DNA of 64,000 nt from an uncultured Paracoccaceae bacterium (GTDB lineage: Bacteria; Pseudomonadota; Alphaproteobacteria; Rhodobacterales; Rhodobacteraceae): positions 1 to 64,000 of the forward strand of contig CAJXSR010000021.1 in assembly GCA_913061275.1 (NCBI GenBank), read 5' to 3'. A program made the position numbers and the translations under genes. Below the pieces are notes generated by a model. That model worked only from the letters and a program-made list of their open reading frames with translations, was not told the DNA's origin and did not search any database. Of this stretch, positions 33,326 through 41,938 are shown piece by piece (the stretch's first letter is position 1; each line of letters opens with the position of its first letter).

Positions 33326-34168
33326 TTAATGTGCAAATAACACAGGCACGGTCATACATTTCAAGATATGGCTGGTTGTTGCCCCAAGCACGAAATCATA
33401 GACCCGCGAGTGGCCAAAACCACCTGTAACAATCAGATCGGTGCCCCTATCACTGGCCTCATTCAACAGCTCATCACCAATGGAAATTCCGCCCGGTTCA
33501 CGGTGGGTAACCGTAACCTTGGCCCCGTGCCGATCCAGCCCTACCGCCATTTCACGGGCTGTTTGTTCCAGATAATGGGTGCGATCATCCTGCTTGCCGA
33601 CCCAAAAAATCTGGGTGGCTTTTGCAGTTTTGATGAAAGGTAGTGCATCATGTGCAGCACGCGTGCTTTCGCGTGTGCCACTCCACCCCAACAGGATGTT
33701 GTCACCAACGGCTTCAAACTTGCCCGCATAAGGCAGTACCAACACAGGACGACCTGAATTGCGCACGGCATTTTCCACATGGCTACGCTGATCGCGGCGA
33801 TCGCGATCTGGATTTGACTGGCCGATAATCACCAGGTCAGCCCCGATCCAATCGGCCATCAGATGGTGTTCAGACCCTAGATATTGCGCATCAACCTCAC
33901 GCCATTCAGATACGAAATCTTCGGCTTGTACTGCGTGTTCGAAGATCTTTTTGATGTCTTCGGAAATCTGTTTCTGTTTATCTGCATAACCCGTCATTTG
34001 GCTAACACTGGCAGGGGCCATCATGCCAGGGTAAACCTCTAACGCGGGAATAGTATGCACCCCGATCAGATGGGCATTGAATTTGCGCGCAACCATACAG
34101 GCATACGCACAAAGACGTTCAGCATTTTCCAAGTTTTTCAGACTAAGGGTGATGGTTTTATATGTCAT
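33326..34168 (-). CDS. Universal stress protein (tandem UspA type)
   Basis: This 280-aa protein consists of two Usp folds. The second ends with the ATP-binding pattern VTGGFGHSRVYDFVLGATTSHILKCMTVPVLFAH (G-x2-G-x9-GS/T type). These proteins help cells survive stress and low oxygen. A perfect FNR-type box lies 62 bases upstream of the ATG, which fits oxygen control of usp genes known in the Rhodobacter group. Its direct target is unknown. Confidence 0.9.
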   Translation of the reverse strand: MTYKTITLSLKNLENAERLCAYACMVARKFNAHLIGVHTIPALEVYPGMMAPASVSQMTGYADKQKQISEDIKKIFEHAVQAEDFVSEWREVDAQYLGSEHHLMADWIGADLVIIGQSNPDRDRRDQRSHVENAVRNSGRPVLVLPYAGKFEAVGDNILLGWSGTRESTRAAHDALPFIKTAKATQIFWVGKQDDRTHYLEQTAREMAVGLDRHGAKVTVTHREPGGISIGDELLNEASDRGTDLIVTGGFGHSRVYDFVLGATTSHILKCMTVPVLFAH

Positions 34169-34229
34169 TAGGGTACCTATAGGGTGATTACTGTTTCACA
34201 AACTATAAGATCAGTTGGCAGGTGGTTCG

Positions 34230-34243
34230 TTGATGTAGATCAA
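34230..34243 (-). promoter_or_regulatory. FNR/FnrL binding site upstream of the usp gene
   Basis: TTGATGTAGATCAA matches the FNR consensus TTGATN4ATCAA exactly. It lies in the 88-base gap between the LuxR-type gene end and the usp start, centred about 68 bases before the usp ATG. It should give activation under low oxygen. Confidence 0.75.
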
Positions 34244-34256
34244 ACGGGTAAACGGA

Positions 34257-34751
34257 TTATGATTGATTATCTTGTGCGTGATCGACCATATCTTCTACGA
34301 AAGACACCAGTAACTGGGTGCGTCCAGCCAGGCCTGATTTTTTGTAAACAGCGGCACTTTGGGCTTTGATTGTGCCATCACTTTTGCCGCGAAAGTTTGC
34401 AATTTCAGATGTGGAAAACCCCTTAATAATTAAATGTGCCACTTCTTTTTCGGATGGGGTTAGCTGCCATTGTTTGAATTTTAATGTTAGCAGTTTTTCA
34501 AATTCACCAGAGGCTAACATTAATTGCTCTTCAACTTTTTTGTTGCGTACCAATGTAGTGCGAAGTGTGTAGATCGTGACGCCCATACCGATTAGCAGAC
34601 CTGCTACGGCTGAAAGTTCAATATATTCATGCCACTGCCAGGGTAGATCTAGGGCTTTGATACCAAACACTTGACCGATGAATTCAGACAAGAATACCAG
34701 CGCACAAAGTATCTGGATGAGTAAGATCAGTCGAATGGCAGATGGGAACAT
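34257..34751 (-). CDS. Membrane-anchored LuxR-type transcriptional regulator
   Basis: This 164-aa protein has two N-terminal membrane segments (LILLIQILCALVFLSEFIG; EYIELSAVAGLLIGMGVTIYTL), a short helical linker, and a C-terminal GerE/LuxR helix-turn-helix (LTPSEKEVAHLIIKGFSTSEIANFRGKSDGTIKAQSAAVYKKSGLAGRTQLLVSF). There is no receiver or autoinducer domain, so it is a membrane-tethered DNA-binding protein with an unknown signal. It lies upstream of the usp gene and downstream of the PepSY-like gene on the same strand. Confidence 0.82.
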   Translation of the reverse strand: MFPSAIRLILLIQILCALVFLSEFIGQVFGIKALDLPWQWHEYIELSAVAGLLIGMGVTIYTLRTTLVRNKKVEEQLMLASGEFEKLLTLKFKQWQLTPSEKEVAHLIIKGFSTSEIANFRGKSDGTIKAQSAAVYKKSGLAGRTQLLVSFVEDMVDHAQDNQS

Positions 34752-34770
34752 TGAGGTACCTTAATAACAC

Positions 34771-34797
34771 GCGCCACCTTTGTGACAAAGGCGGCGC
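34771..34797 (-). terminator. Strong 12-bp hairpin between PepSY-like and LuxR-type genes
   Basis: GCGCCACCTTTG and CAAAGGCGGCGC pair over 12 bp (one G-U) with a 3-nt loop. On the minus strand the following bases are GTGTTATTAAGG, with no long U-run. It is either the end of the 34869 gene transcript or an element in the leader of the LuxR-type gene. Confidence 0.5.
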
Positions 34798-34868
34798 AAA
34801 AAGGAAAGAGCTTATCGAAATGCTGACAAGGGGTGGGATCATTTTACATTTTGGTAATGGGGCTTTCC

Positions 34869-35153
34869 TTAACTGTCGTTTTCTTCGCTTTCGCCCCCAT
34901 CTTCCAATTCAACCTCATCGCGCAGAATTTCACCAGATCTGCTAAGAACCACTTCGCGTTCTTCGCCGTCTTTTTCGCCTTCGATTTCAGTACGCCCTAA
35001 AAGTGAGGTTTCAACCGAGATGTTGGTATATCCTGCGGCTTTCATTTCAGCGACAACGGCATCTGCGGTTGTTGTACCTGTTGCGCCCGCAAAGGCCGCA
35101 GCAGTTGTTGCAGCGATTGCAAGTACGCTAAGGGATGTGATGATCTTTTTCAT
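34869..35153 (-). CDS. Small exported PepSY-like protein
   Basis: The start is MKKIITSLSVLAIAATTAAAFA (35153), a clear signal peptide; the ORF-track start at 35237 adds 28 unsupported residues. The mature part of about 70 aa has VVAEMKAAGYTNISVETSLLGRTEIEGEKDGEEREVVLSRSGEILRDEVE and an acidic tail. The pattern resembles PepSY-type periplasmic modules. Function unknown. The upstream Shine-Dalgarno is weak. Confidence 0.7.
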   Translation of the reverse strand: MKKIITSLSVLAIAATTAAAFAGATGTTTADAVVAEMKAAGYTNISVETSLLGRTEIEGEKDGEEREVVLSRSGEILRDEVELEDGGESEENDS

Positions 35154-35480
35154 GTGTATAACTCCAAATGTTGCGACGCGGTGTTGCGTCTGATGGGTTG
35201 AAGATAACAACAGGTTAAGGTGCGTGATATTCGCCAATGGGTTAAATTAGGGAATTTAGATCGAAGGGTTATACGTAGGTTCTGCATTATTGATCTTTCC
35301 GCAAGGGATGGATTATCCGCTGTGTAGCATCTGGCGCGGGTGACGGCAAAACCAAACATTACAATAATTACACATAGCGCCTGACCCTGGGTGGGTGCAT
35401 AGCGCCCTCCCCTGGGGAGGGTCGGGCGCGGCCCTCGTTTGGGGACGATGGCCTGATATGGTGAGGTAATGGAATAAATG
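35154..35480. other. Intergenic region with a GC-rich structured element
   Basis: No credible gene is seen here. The left part is the leader of the PepSY-like gene. The right part (35373-35440) contains a GC-rich element: GCGCCTGACCCT at 35377-35388 pairs with AGGGTCGGGCGC at 35418-35429, and CCCTCCC ctg GGGAGGG forms an inner hairpin. The 9-mer CATAGCGCC is directly repeated at 35373 and 35398. Confidence 0.5.
35377..35429. repeat. GC-rich nested inverted repeat
   Basis: Outer 12-bp arms have one G-U pair, and an inner 7-bp perfect hairpin has a 3-base loop. It stands out against the A/T-rich surroundings and may be a dispersed intergenic repeat or a terminator. Confidence 0.55.
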
Positions 35481-35975
35481 CTATTCTAGTTTTAATATGA
35501 GTTCTTGCGCAAATTCCCGTACCTTTTCATCGGGATGATCTAAGCAAGACTTATAATCGTCTAGCCCGACTAAGATTGCCGATTTTACTGCCGCGCCCCA
35601 AGAGAGTTCTTTCTTAAGTTGCTTTTGATGCTCGTTAGATATTTTCTCTTCTTCTGAACAAATTATATTTTGATGCACATCTAAATAAGATGTTCCATCC
35701 GCAAGAACCGAAAGAAAATCTAGGATGCTTGCTAAGTCGTGATGGGGGCCTTTTTGGACTAGTTTGACAAAAAATGGCGTAGCAAAGACTGTTGCCTCAT
35801 AGATTGTGCCTTGATGCCAGATATTTCCAAAAAATTCATACCATACTTTATCGCGTTGCTTTTTATCCCCTTCAACGAGCGTTTTGAGTAGGATTGGTAC
35901 GTCATTTGCTGGCCCATAGGCGTGTTCCAAATTTGACCAATTAATTTTATCTAAACCCTCTAATGCGTTTGTCAT
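35481..35975 (-). CDS. HEAT-repeat-like protein of the HQGTxYEAT type, unknown function
   Basis: This 164-aa helical protein contains AYGPANDVPILLKTLVEGD, WHQGTIYEATVFATPFFVKLVQKG and a C-terminal DHPDEKVREFAQELI. I recognise the first two as the pattern of short HEAT-like proteins found mostly as isolated accessory genes, some near toxin-immunity loci. It has no partner gene here and its codon use looks more A/T rich than its neighbours, so acquisition by transfer is possible. No function is assigned. Confidence 0.6.
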   Translation of the reverse strand: MTNALEGLDKINWSNLEHAYGPANDVPILLKTLVEGDKKQRDKVWYEFFGNIWHQGTIYEATVFATPFFVKLVQKGPHHDLASILDFLSVLADGTSYLDVHQNIICSEEEKISNEHQKQLKKELSWGAAVKSAILVGLDDYKSCLDHPDEKVREFAQELILKLE

Positions 35976-36009
35976 CTATGCTCTCATACTATTTCCAAAA
36001 GCAAGTTAC

Positions 36010-36038
36010 AAAAAAGGCCCCACAATTGCGAGGCCTTT
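36010..36038 (-). terminator. Intrinsic terminator of pnp
   Basis: AAAGGCCTC and GGGGCCTTT pair (one G-U) around an 8-nt loop. On the minus strand TTTTTT follows, about 33 bases beyond the pnp stop. Confidence 0.85.
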
Positions 36039-36070
36039 CCATTTTACTTGAAAGCTAAAGCTTATTCAGC

Positions 36071-38194
36071 TTACTCGTCTTTTGTAATCTCTTCGCCAGT
36101 TTCCTGATCGACAACTTTCATGCTCAAACGCACTTTGCCACGGTCATCAAAGCCCATCAGTTTAACTTTCACTGACTGGCCTTCTTTAACCAGATCGTTC
36201 GGGTGGTTGACCCGCTCGTTGGCCATTTGGGATACGTGCACAAGCCCGTCACGTTTGCCAAAGAAGTTCACGAATGCACCGAAGTCCATAACCTTTACAA
36301 CTTTACCAGTGTAGATCGCACCAGCTTCTGGCTCGGCTGCGATTTCCATAATCATTGCGCGGGCTTTTTCGATTTGTTCACCGTTTGATGACGCGATTTT
36401 GATTACGCCGTCGTCGTTGATGTCAACTTTAGCACCAGATACTTCACAAATCTCACGGATCACTTTACCGCCCGAACCGATCACTTCACGGATTTTTTCA
36501 GGGTTGATTTGGATGGTTTCAATGCGTGGAGCATGCTCAGAAAAAGAACCCGCTTCGGTCAAAGCATTGGCCATCTCATCAAGGATATGCAAACGGCCGT
36601 CTCTGGCTTGCGCCATGGCTTTTTCCATAATCTCAGTCGTGATGCCAGTTACTTTGATGTCCATTTGCAATGACGTGATACCGTTTGCAGTACCTGCCAC
36701 TTTAAAGTCCATGTCGCCCAAGTGATCTTCGTCACCCAAGATGTCAGTAAGTACTGCGTACTCGCCGCTGTCTTGTAGGATCAGACCCATAGCAACACCA
36801 GCAACTGGTGCTTTTAGTGGAACGCCTGCGTCCATCATAGACAATGAGCCACCACAAACGGATGCCATTGAAGATGAACCATTGGACTCTGTGATTTCAG
36901 ATACAACGCGTACTGTGTAAGGAAAGTCGGTTGCAGGAGGAAGAACAGCTTGCAATGCGCGCCATGCCAATTTGCCGTGACCAATTTCACGACGGCCCGG
37001 GCCGAAGTTACGACCACACTCACCAACAGAGTATGGAGGGAAATTGTAGTGCAACAAGAATGGTGAGCGGTATGTACCGTTCAGCGCATCAATCATTTGC
37101 TCGTCGTCGCCAGTGCCTAATGTGGTCACAACAAGCCCCTGAGTTTCACCGCGTGTAAACAAGGCAGAACCGTGTGTACGAGGCAGAATACCAGTTTCAG
37201 AAACGATTTGACGAACTGTTGTCAAGTCGCGGCCATCAATGCGTTTTCCGGTTTTAACGATGTCACCACGAACAACTTCAGCTTCCAATTTTTTCAGGCA
37301 TGTGCCCAAATTGTTGTCTTCTAACTGTTCTTCGCTCAAAGCTGCCTTAATCAGATCACGTGCCGCAGAAATTGCAGCTGTGCGTTCTTGTTTATCCGTG
37401 TTGCCAAATGCTGCACGAATAGCTTTTTCACCAGCTTTTTTCACAACGGCATAAAGATCGCTATAATCAGGTGCCTGATAATCATACGGCTCTTTGGCTG
37501 CATCTTCGGCCATGTCGATAATCATATCAATCACAGGCTGGATTTGTGCATGGGCAAAGTTAATCGCACCCAGCATTTCATCTTCTGACAGCTCATAAGC
37601 TTCAGACTCAACCATCATAACTGCGTCTTTTGTACCAGCTACTACAAGGTCAAGACGTTGCTCTGGCTTGTTGCGCAGATCGTGCATGTCATCAACTGTT
37701 GGGTTTAGAATGTAATCACCATCTTCAAAGCCAACACGGCAAGATGCGATTGGGCCCATGAACGGCGCGCCTGACAATGTAAGGGCGGCAGAGGCTGCGA
37801 TCATCGCTACCATATCTGGGTCATTCACAAGGTCATGTGACAGAACTGTCAATGTTACCTGTGTTTCATGCTTGAAACCTGGGATAAACAACGGGCGAAT
37901 TGGACGGTCGATCAAACGTGCGGTTAGTGTCTCTTTTTCAGTAGGACGGGCTTCGCGTTTGAAAAAGCCACCAGGGATTTTACCAGCAGCATAGTATTTT
38001 TCTTGGTAATTTACGGTCAGTGGAAAGAAGTCCATGCCCGGCTTTTCTTTCTTGGCAAACACGACGGCCGCCAATACAGAAGTTTCACCCAAAGTGGCAA
38101 TTACTGTGGCGTCAGCTTGACGCGCGATTTTGCCAGTTTCTAGCGTTAGGGTTTCTTCACCCCATTCGATTGATTTTTTAACAACGTTAAACAT
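36071..38194 (-). CDS. pnp: Polynucleotide phosphorylase
   Basis: This 707-aa protein has two RNase PH-like domains, a helical linker, a KH domain ([20 protein letters not shown]) and an S1 domain ([32 protein letters not shown]). It degrades RNA 3-prime to 5-prime with phosphate and is a core degradosome component. It normally follows rpsO directly. Here about 6.5 kb of other genes separates the two. The leader forms strong hairpins. Confidence 0.98.
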   Translation of the reverse strand: MFNVVKKSIEWGEETLTLETGKIARQADATVIATLGETSVLAAVVFAKKEKPGMDFFPLTVNYQEKYYAAGKIPGGFFKREARPTEKETLTARLIDRPIRPLFIPGFKHETQVTLTVLSHDLVNDPDMVAMIAASAALTLSGAPFMGPIASCRVGFEDGDYILNPTVDDMHDLRNKPEQRLDLVVAGTKDAVMMVESEAYELSEDEMLGAINFAHAQIQPVIDMIIDMAEDAAKEPYDYQAPDYSDLYAVVKKAGEKAIRAAFGNTDKQERTAAISAARDLIKAALSEEQLEDNNLGTCLKKLEAEVVRGDIVKTGKRIDGRDLTTVRQIVSETGILPRTHGSALFTRGETQGLVVTTLGTGDDEQMIDALNGTYRSPFLLHYNFPPYSVGECGRNFGPGRREIGHGKLAWRALQAVLPPATDFPYTVRVVSEITESNGSSSMASVCGGSLSMMDAGVPLKAPVAGVAMGLILQDSGEYAVLTDILGDEDHLGDMDFKVAGTANGITSLQMDIKVTGITTEIMEKAMAQARDGRLHILDEMANALTEAGSFSEHAPRIETIQINPEKIREVIGSGGKVIREICEVSGAKVDINDDGVIKIASSNGEQIEKARAMIMEIAAEPEAGAIYTGKVVKVMDFGAFVNFFGKRDGLVHVSQMANERVNHPNDLVKEGQSVKVKLMGFDDRGKVRLSMKVVDQETGEEITKDE

Positions 38195-38211
38195 ATATGT
38201 TTCCTAAGATA

Positions 38212-38242
38212 GGGAGCACTCCTTGGCGTTCCAAGGTCTCCC
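38212..38242 (-). promoter_or_regulatory. Hairpin in the pnp leader
   Basis: GGGAG/CTCCC forms the base and CCTTGG/CCAAGG the top of a stem-loop 18 bases before the pnp ATG. A second hairpin, GTGGC/GCCAC, lies at 38252-38267. In E. coli, RNase III cleavage of a pnp leader hairpin allows autoregulation by PNPase. A similar role here is an analogy. Confidence 0.5.
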
Positions 38243-38267
38243 GATAAAATAGTGGCCCCATTGCCAC

Positions 38268-38547
38268 CGACCCCTATTCCTATGCGTCCACCAGGGTCAA
38301 AGCGGTGCGTTTCAGATAGGCGGGCGTATATAGGTAAAATGTGGGTTTGGAAAGGGGGTTGGTTTGGGGCGTCAAATCGGTCTCGTACCTTACATCAGCC
38401 AACGTGGTGTATACACCCCTTATATCTGTAGTCAGGCGCGACCTTGTTTTACGGTTGATGATGTAAAATGGCAAAAGGGTATAAAGCTGACAAAGCTACA
38501 GTTTCCGAAGTCTCAACAAAATGGCAAACTGAATTACACGCGGCTAT
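38268..38547. other. Intergenic region between pnp leader and ABC gene
   Basis: This holds the likely pnp promoter. The only notable element is a perfect 12-bp palindrome, GGTGTATACACC, at 38406-38417. The 64-aa ORF-track entry at 38280-38474 has no ribosome site and is not supported. Confidence 0.4.
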
Positions 38548-39330
38548 TCAGTTTGCGTGGCCCGCACGTTTCACCGTTGCAGTAGGTACAATGTGTACCC
38601 GCCCAGACGAACCGATGCTTACGTCTGCTTCTACACCGTAAAGCTGTCCTAATAAATCGCGTGTCAGCACGTCAATGGGTTTTCCATGAGCAATGACTTG
38701 CCCCGCATCAATCGCTATTATCCGATCTGAAAAATGCGCAGCTAACGTTAAATCATGCATTGCCACAGCGACAATCGCACCCATTTCCTGCGCGTAACGG
38801 CGAACATGTTCTAGAACCAACAATTGATGACGTAAATCAAGGGCTGCGGTAGGTTCATCAAGCAACAAAATTTTTGGGTTTCGAAAAAGTGCTTGGGCAA
38901 GATAAACAAGCTGTCGTTGCCCACCACTAAGGGCATCAAGTGTTCTGGTGTGTAGATGGTAAAGGCCAAAGGCATTAAGGTGGGTCATCGCTTCATTCAC
39001 ATACGATTCGGGTATTGTTAAACCTAGCGAGTTTAAGCGACCCAACAATACAACCTCAATCACTGTTAGGGATGATGTTGCGCCATTGTCTTGTGCCATA
39101 TATGCGATTTCGCGGTTTTGCGTGTCTTTATCAATCATAGTGCCGCAAAAAGACAACGTGCCTTTTGCGGGGATCAGCCCAGCAATAGCTTTAAGCAACG
39201 TAGATTTGCCTGCGCCATTGCTTCCAATAATCCCATTGATTTGACCCGCAACCCATCTATCCCCAATATTATTCAAAACAGGATTGTCAGAGTAAGAAAC
39301 CGTTAGGTTTTGAATAGTTAAGTTCACCAA
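38548..39330 (-). CDS. ABC transporter ATP-binding protein, metal-chelate type (FecE/FepC-like)
   Basis: This 260-aa ATPase has Walker A GSNGAGKSTLLKAI, signature LSGGQRQLVYLAQALFR, Walker B ILLLDEPTAALD and the switch His in AMHDLTLAAHF. It powers the FecCD-type importer encoded just upstream; its start overlaps the permease stop by 7 bases. It is last in the minus-strand block. The likely substrate is an iron or other metal complex, or a cobalamin-like compound. Confidence 0.9.
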   Translation of the reverse strand: MVNLTIQNLTVSYSDNPVLNNIGDRWVAGQINGIIGSNGAGKSTLLKAIAGLIPAKGTLSFCGTMIDKDTQNREIAYMAQDNGATSSLTVIEVVLLGRLNSLGLTIPESYVNEAMTHLNAFGLYHLHTRTLDALSGGQRQLVYLAQALFRNPKILLLDEPTAALDLRHQLLVLEHVRRYAQEMGAIVAVAMHDLTLAAHFSDRIIAIDAGQVIAHGKPIDVLTRDLLGQLYGVEADVSIGSSGRVHIVPTATVKRAGHAN

Positions 39331-40406
39331 TGGCTTCGCCCACTTCGTAAAATTAACCCGAATAAAAAGGGCACGCCAATAACAGCTGTTACGATCCCTA
39401 TGGGCACTACGCCGCCCGGCGAAACCAATTTCGATAAGATAGATGCGCCAAGCAAAATTAAAGCACCAGATAAAGCTGCCATAGGCAATAAAACACGTTG
39501 ATCTTCACCAACAAGCATTCGCGCAATATGCGGTGCTACTAACCCCACAAAACCAATGGTGCCCACAAATGCAACAGCACCTGCCGTCAATAATGCCACA
39601 ATGAAAAACATCTTAAGCCTAAGCTTTCTTACATTAACACCAACAGCTTCGGCACGATCATCCCCCAAACGCAAACCCGTCAGCTGCCAAATGTTTGGCA
39701 ATACGGCTAAAGTACATAGAATAAAAATAGTGGCTATAATGGGCACATTACTCCAGCTTGCTTTCAACAATGATCCAAACAGCCAAAACACAATAGACTG
39801 AAGCACTTCAGGTGAAGCCAGATATTGAATTAGGGATTGTAATGATTGGAACAGAAAAAGTGTCGCAATGCCGGCCAGTACCATCACTTCTGCGGTCATG
39901 CCGCGCACGCGTGAAAAAATATACACAAGCCAAGCTGCAACACCGCACATAACAAATGCGGCAAGCGGGATTGATAGGAAAGGTACTAACGGTAGGCTGA
40001 TCCCTGTTAAGATTACCAATGCGGCACCAAACCCAGCCGCGGCCGAAAACCCTAACGTGTACGGACTGGCCAAGGGATTGCCGAGTATTGTTTGCATATG
40101 CACCCCAGCCACACCCAATGACATGCCCACCAACATGGCCATTAACGTCATAGGCAAGCGAATATCCCAGATGATTATTGCAGTCGATGACGATACTTTG
40201 CCAGGTGTAAAGATGCCTGACATCACTTCTGAAATGCTAAGAAATGCAGGGCCAATTAAGATATCGGCAATGATTGTACACAAAAGCAACACAACCGTAA
40301 CTACAAGCACTTGTAATCTGTGTTTTATAAGCAACGTAAAACCAGAGACGACAGCATGTGCCGCCTTTGGTTCAGTTGTAATAGGTGTGTTTTCACACAC
40401 GCTCAT
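39324..40406 (-). CDS. FecCD-family permease of a metal-chelate ABC importer
   Basis: This 360-aa protein has about ten membrane spans with the BtuC/FepD pattern: VGMSLGVAGVHMQTILGNPLASPYTLGFSAAAGFGAAL, a conserved DDRAEAVGVNVRKLR coupling loop, and GTIGFVGLVAPHIARMLVGEDQR. It forms a homodimeric channel with the ATPase. The start overlaps the stop of the binding-protein gene (ATGA), indicating coupled translation. Confidence 0.92.
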   Translation of the reverse strand: MSVCENTPITTEPKAAHAVVSGFTLLIKHRLQVLVVTVVLLLCTIIADILIGPAFLSISEVMSGIFTPGKVSSSTAIIIWDIRLPMTLMAMLVGMSLGVAGVHMQTILGNPLASPYTLGFSAAAGFGAALVILTGISLPLVPFLSIPLAAFVMCGVAAWLVYIFSRVRGMTAEVMVLAGIATLFLFQSLQSLIQYLASPEVLQSIVFWLFGSLLKASWSNVPIIATIFILCTLAVLPNIWQLTGLRLGDDRAEAVGVNVRKLRLKMFFIVALLTAGAVAFVGTIGFVGLVAPHIARMLVGEDQRVLLPMAALSGALILLGASILSKLVSPGGVVPIGIVTAVIGVPFLFGLILRSGRSHW

Positions 40407-41509
40407 GGAAGTTTGGTCATGTATGTGCCTTGGAATTCAACGGGCATATACTTCGCAAAGAAAGCTTCTACGTTTGCCTGTGGATCAACGTCTGCAAACG
40501 CTTCTGGGTACAAGGCTTTGGCCATGAACTGCAAAAAAGCAAAATCGTACAATGTCCGGTTGCCGCCGTGATAGATGGCGTAGATATCGCCTGATTTTGC
40601 CGCATCCAAACCATCCCAACCTGGGCGTGTCAGGTAAGCTGCAAGACGTTCATGCGTCAAAGCAGCGTTGACGCCTGGGCCCATAATTATGGCTTGCTCA
40701 CGCCCAACCCAACCAGAACCAGCCATGAAAATCGCTTGTGGGTTTTGGGCCAAAACATACTCTGGACTAAGTTTGCCCCAAGAGCTGATTTGTCCATTTG
40801 CAATATTGATGGCACCAAGTTGGTCAACCACACTACCCCATTGGGTGCCTGAATAGGAATTATCGATATCGCCCGGGCCTTTGCGGCCAAGTTCTACATA
40901 AACCTTTGGCGCTTTGGATTTATCCAAACCAGCCAAACGCGCCTCAACATCGGCCACCGCATTAGCATATTCATCTGCCAACTGTTTTGCACGCTTTTCA
41001 GCGCCTAAAATCTTTCCGAAAAGAATTGTGGATTGTACATGCTTTTCAACAGTTTGTGCATTGTAATCCAGAACAACAATTGGAATACCAGCGGCTTCCA
41101 TTCGTTCTGCTACTTCACCCAAAGCCTTATACTGCCAAGCGGCAAAGATCGCTACATCTGGGTTAGCTGCAACAGCGGCTTCAAAAGAAAATGTACCGGA
41201 TTCTATTTCACCAACGTCAGTTAATTTTTCTAAACGTGGTGTCACAGAAACATAGTTTTTCCACTGAAGATTACGCCAGCCTTCCCAAGTATCTTTAGAG
41301 ATCGCAACGACACGATCATACGCGTCAGGCCCTGCAACTGCAAAGAAGTCTTCGTAGTAAAACCCCAGCAAGATGCGTTCAGGGTTTTCAGGGATTTCAA
41401 CCGTACGATTAAGCGTATCAGTAAGTTTAATTTTGTCGGCAAAGGCCGGAAAAGCCAACAGCATAGCAAGGCCAGCGGTTGCGCAAAGGCGCAAGATAGT
41501 ATTTATCAT
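40403..41509 (-). CDS. Periplasmic binding protein of a metal-chelate ABC importer
   Basis: This 368-aa protein has signal peptide ILRLCATAGLAMLLAFPAFA and the two-lobe type III (FepB/BtuF) fold. DTLNRTVEIPENPERILLGFYYEDFFAV comes near the N-terminus, LTDVGEIESGTFSFEAAVAANPDVAIF in lobe one, and GDIYAIYHGGNRTLYDFAFLQFMAKALYPEAF near the end. Ligand unknown. It may bind a siderophore, heme breakdown product or other metal complex. A 16-bp palindrome lies in its promoter region. Confidence 0.9.
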   Translation of the reverse strand: MINTILRLCATAGLAMLLAFPAFADKIKLTDTLNRTVEIPENPERILLGFYYEDFFAVAGPDAYDRVVAISKDTWEGWRNLQWKNYVSVTPRLEKLTDVGEIESGTFSFEAAVAANPDVAIFAAWQYKALGEVAERMEAAGIPIVVLDYNAQTVEKHVQSTILFGKILGAEKRAKQLADEYANAVADVEARLAGLDKSKAPKVYVELGRKGPGDIDNSYSGTQWGSVVDQLGAINIANGQISSWGKLSPEYVLAQNPQAIFMAGSGWVGREQAIIMGPGVNAALTHERLAAYLTRPGWDGLDAAKSGDIYAIYHGGNRTLYDFAFLQFMAKALYPEAFADVDPQANVEAFFAKYMPVEFQGTYMTKLP

Positions 41510-41537
41510 GAGTATTCCTCAATTCAATAGTTCAAAT

Positions 41538-41553
41538 GCCGTAATGTTACGGC
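41538..41553. promoter_or_regulatory. 16-bp palindrome upstream of the ABC importer (Fur/Zur-like position)
   Basis: GCCGTAA tg TTACGGC is a perfect 7-bp-arm repeat located 29 bases before the binding-protein ATG and 20 bases after the DUF2946-like gene stop. Its placement is that of an operator. The core GTAATGTTAC resembles Fur-superfamily sites, such as Zur, but I cannot assign the regulator. Confidence 0.55.
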
Positions 41554-41572
41554 GCATCAAGTTAGGTATTCT

Positions 41573-41938
41573 TTAGATGTGAACTACTGGAGGGGCTCTT
41601 GCTGACCATGGAAGAAGAGGGGCAGATATTGTAGTGAAAACCTCATTGGAAAAACGAACCTTTTCGGGGCTCGTGTAGTTCCCAATGACTATTGGATGTG
41701 ATGCATCCAAAGCAAAGATATCAATTTCGCGACAGAACGGGCAATCATGACCATGAGATGTTTCATGGTCAGCAAGACAAAGATCATCAAGCGATCCGCC
41801 CGTATCCAAATACTGTGCTAGTTGTGGATCAACTAAATTAATGTGAGATGCAGACGCAGAAACAAGCAGCGTACTGCTTAAAGCCATAAACGCGGCACAA
41901 ATAACGCCACAAATGTAATTTAACGTTCTGATCCTCAT
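41573..41938 (-). CDS. Small exported Cys/His-rich protein, DUF2946-like
   Basis: This 121-aa protein has a signal peptide (YICGVICAAFMALSSTLLVSASA) and a mature Cys/His cluster CLADHETSHGHDCPFCR (C54, H58, H62, H64, C66, C69). The end has WSARAPPVVHI. The CPFC knuckle and RAPP tail recall DUF2946 proteins, which are often near metal genes. It could bind a transition metal in the periplasm. It lies between the Slam-like gene and the ABC importer. Confidence 0.65.
   Translation of the reverse strand: MRIRTLNYICGVICAAFMALSSTLLVSASASHINLVDPQLAQYLDTGGSLDDLCLADHETSHGHDCPFCREIDIFALDASHPIVIGNYTSPEKVRFSNEVFTTISAPLLPWSARAPPVVHI

Noticed and set aside
38280-38474. 64-aa minus-strand ORF upstream of pnp
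   Set aside because: No ribosome site before the ATG and it covers the expected pnp promoter and leader.
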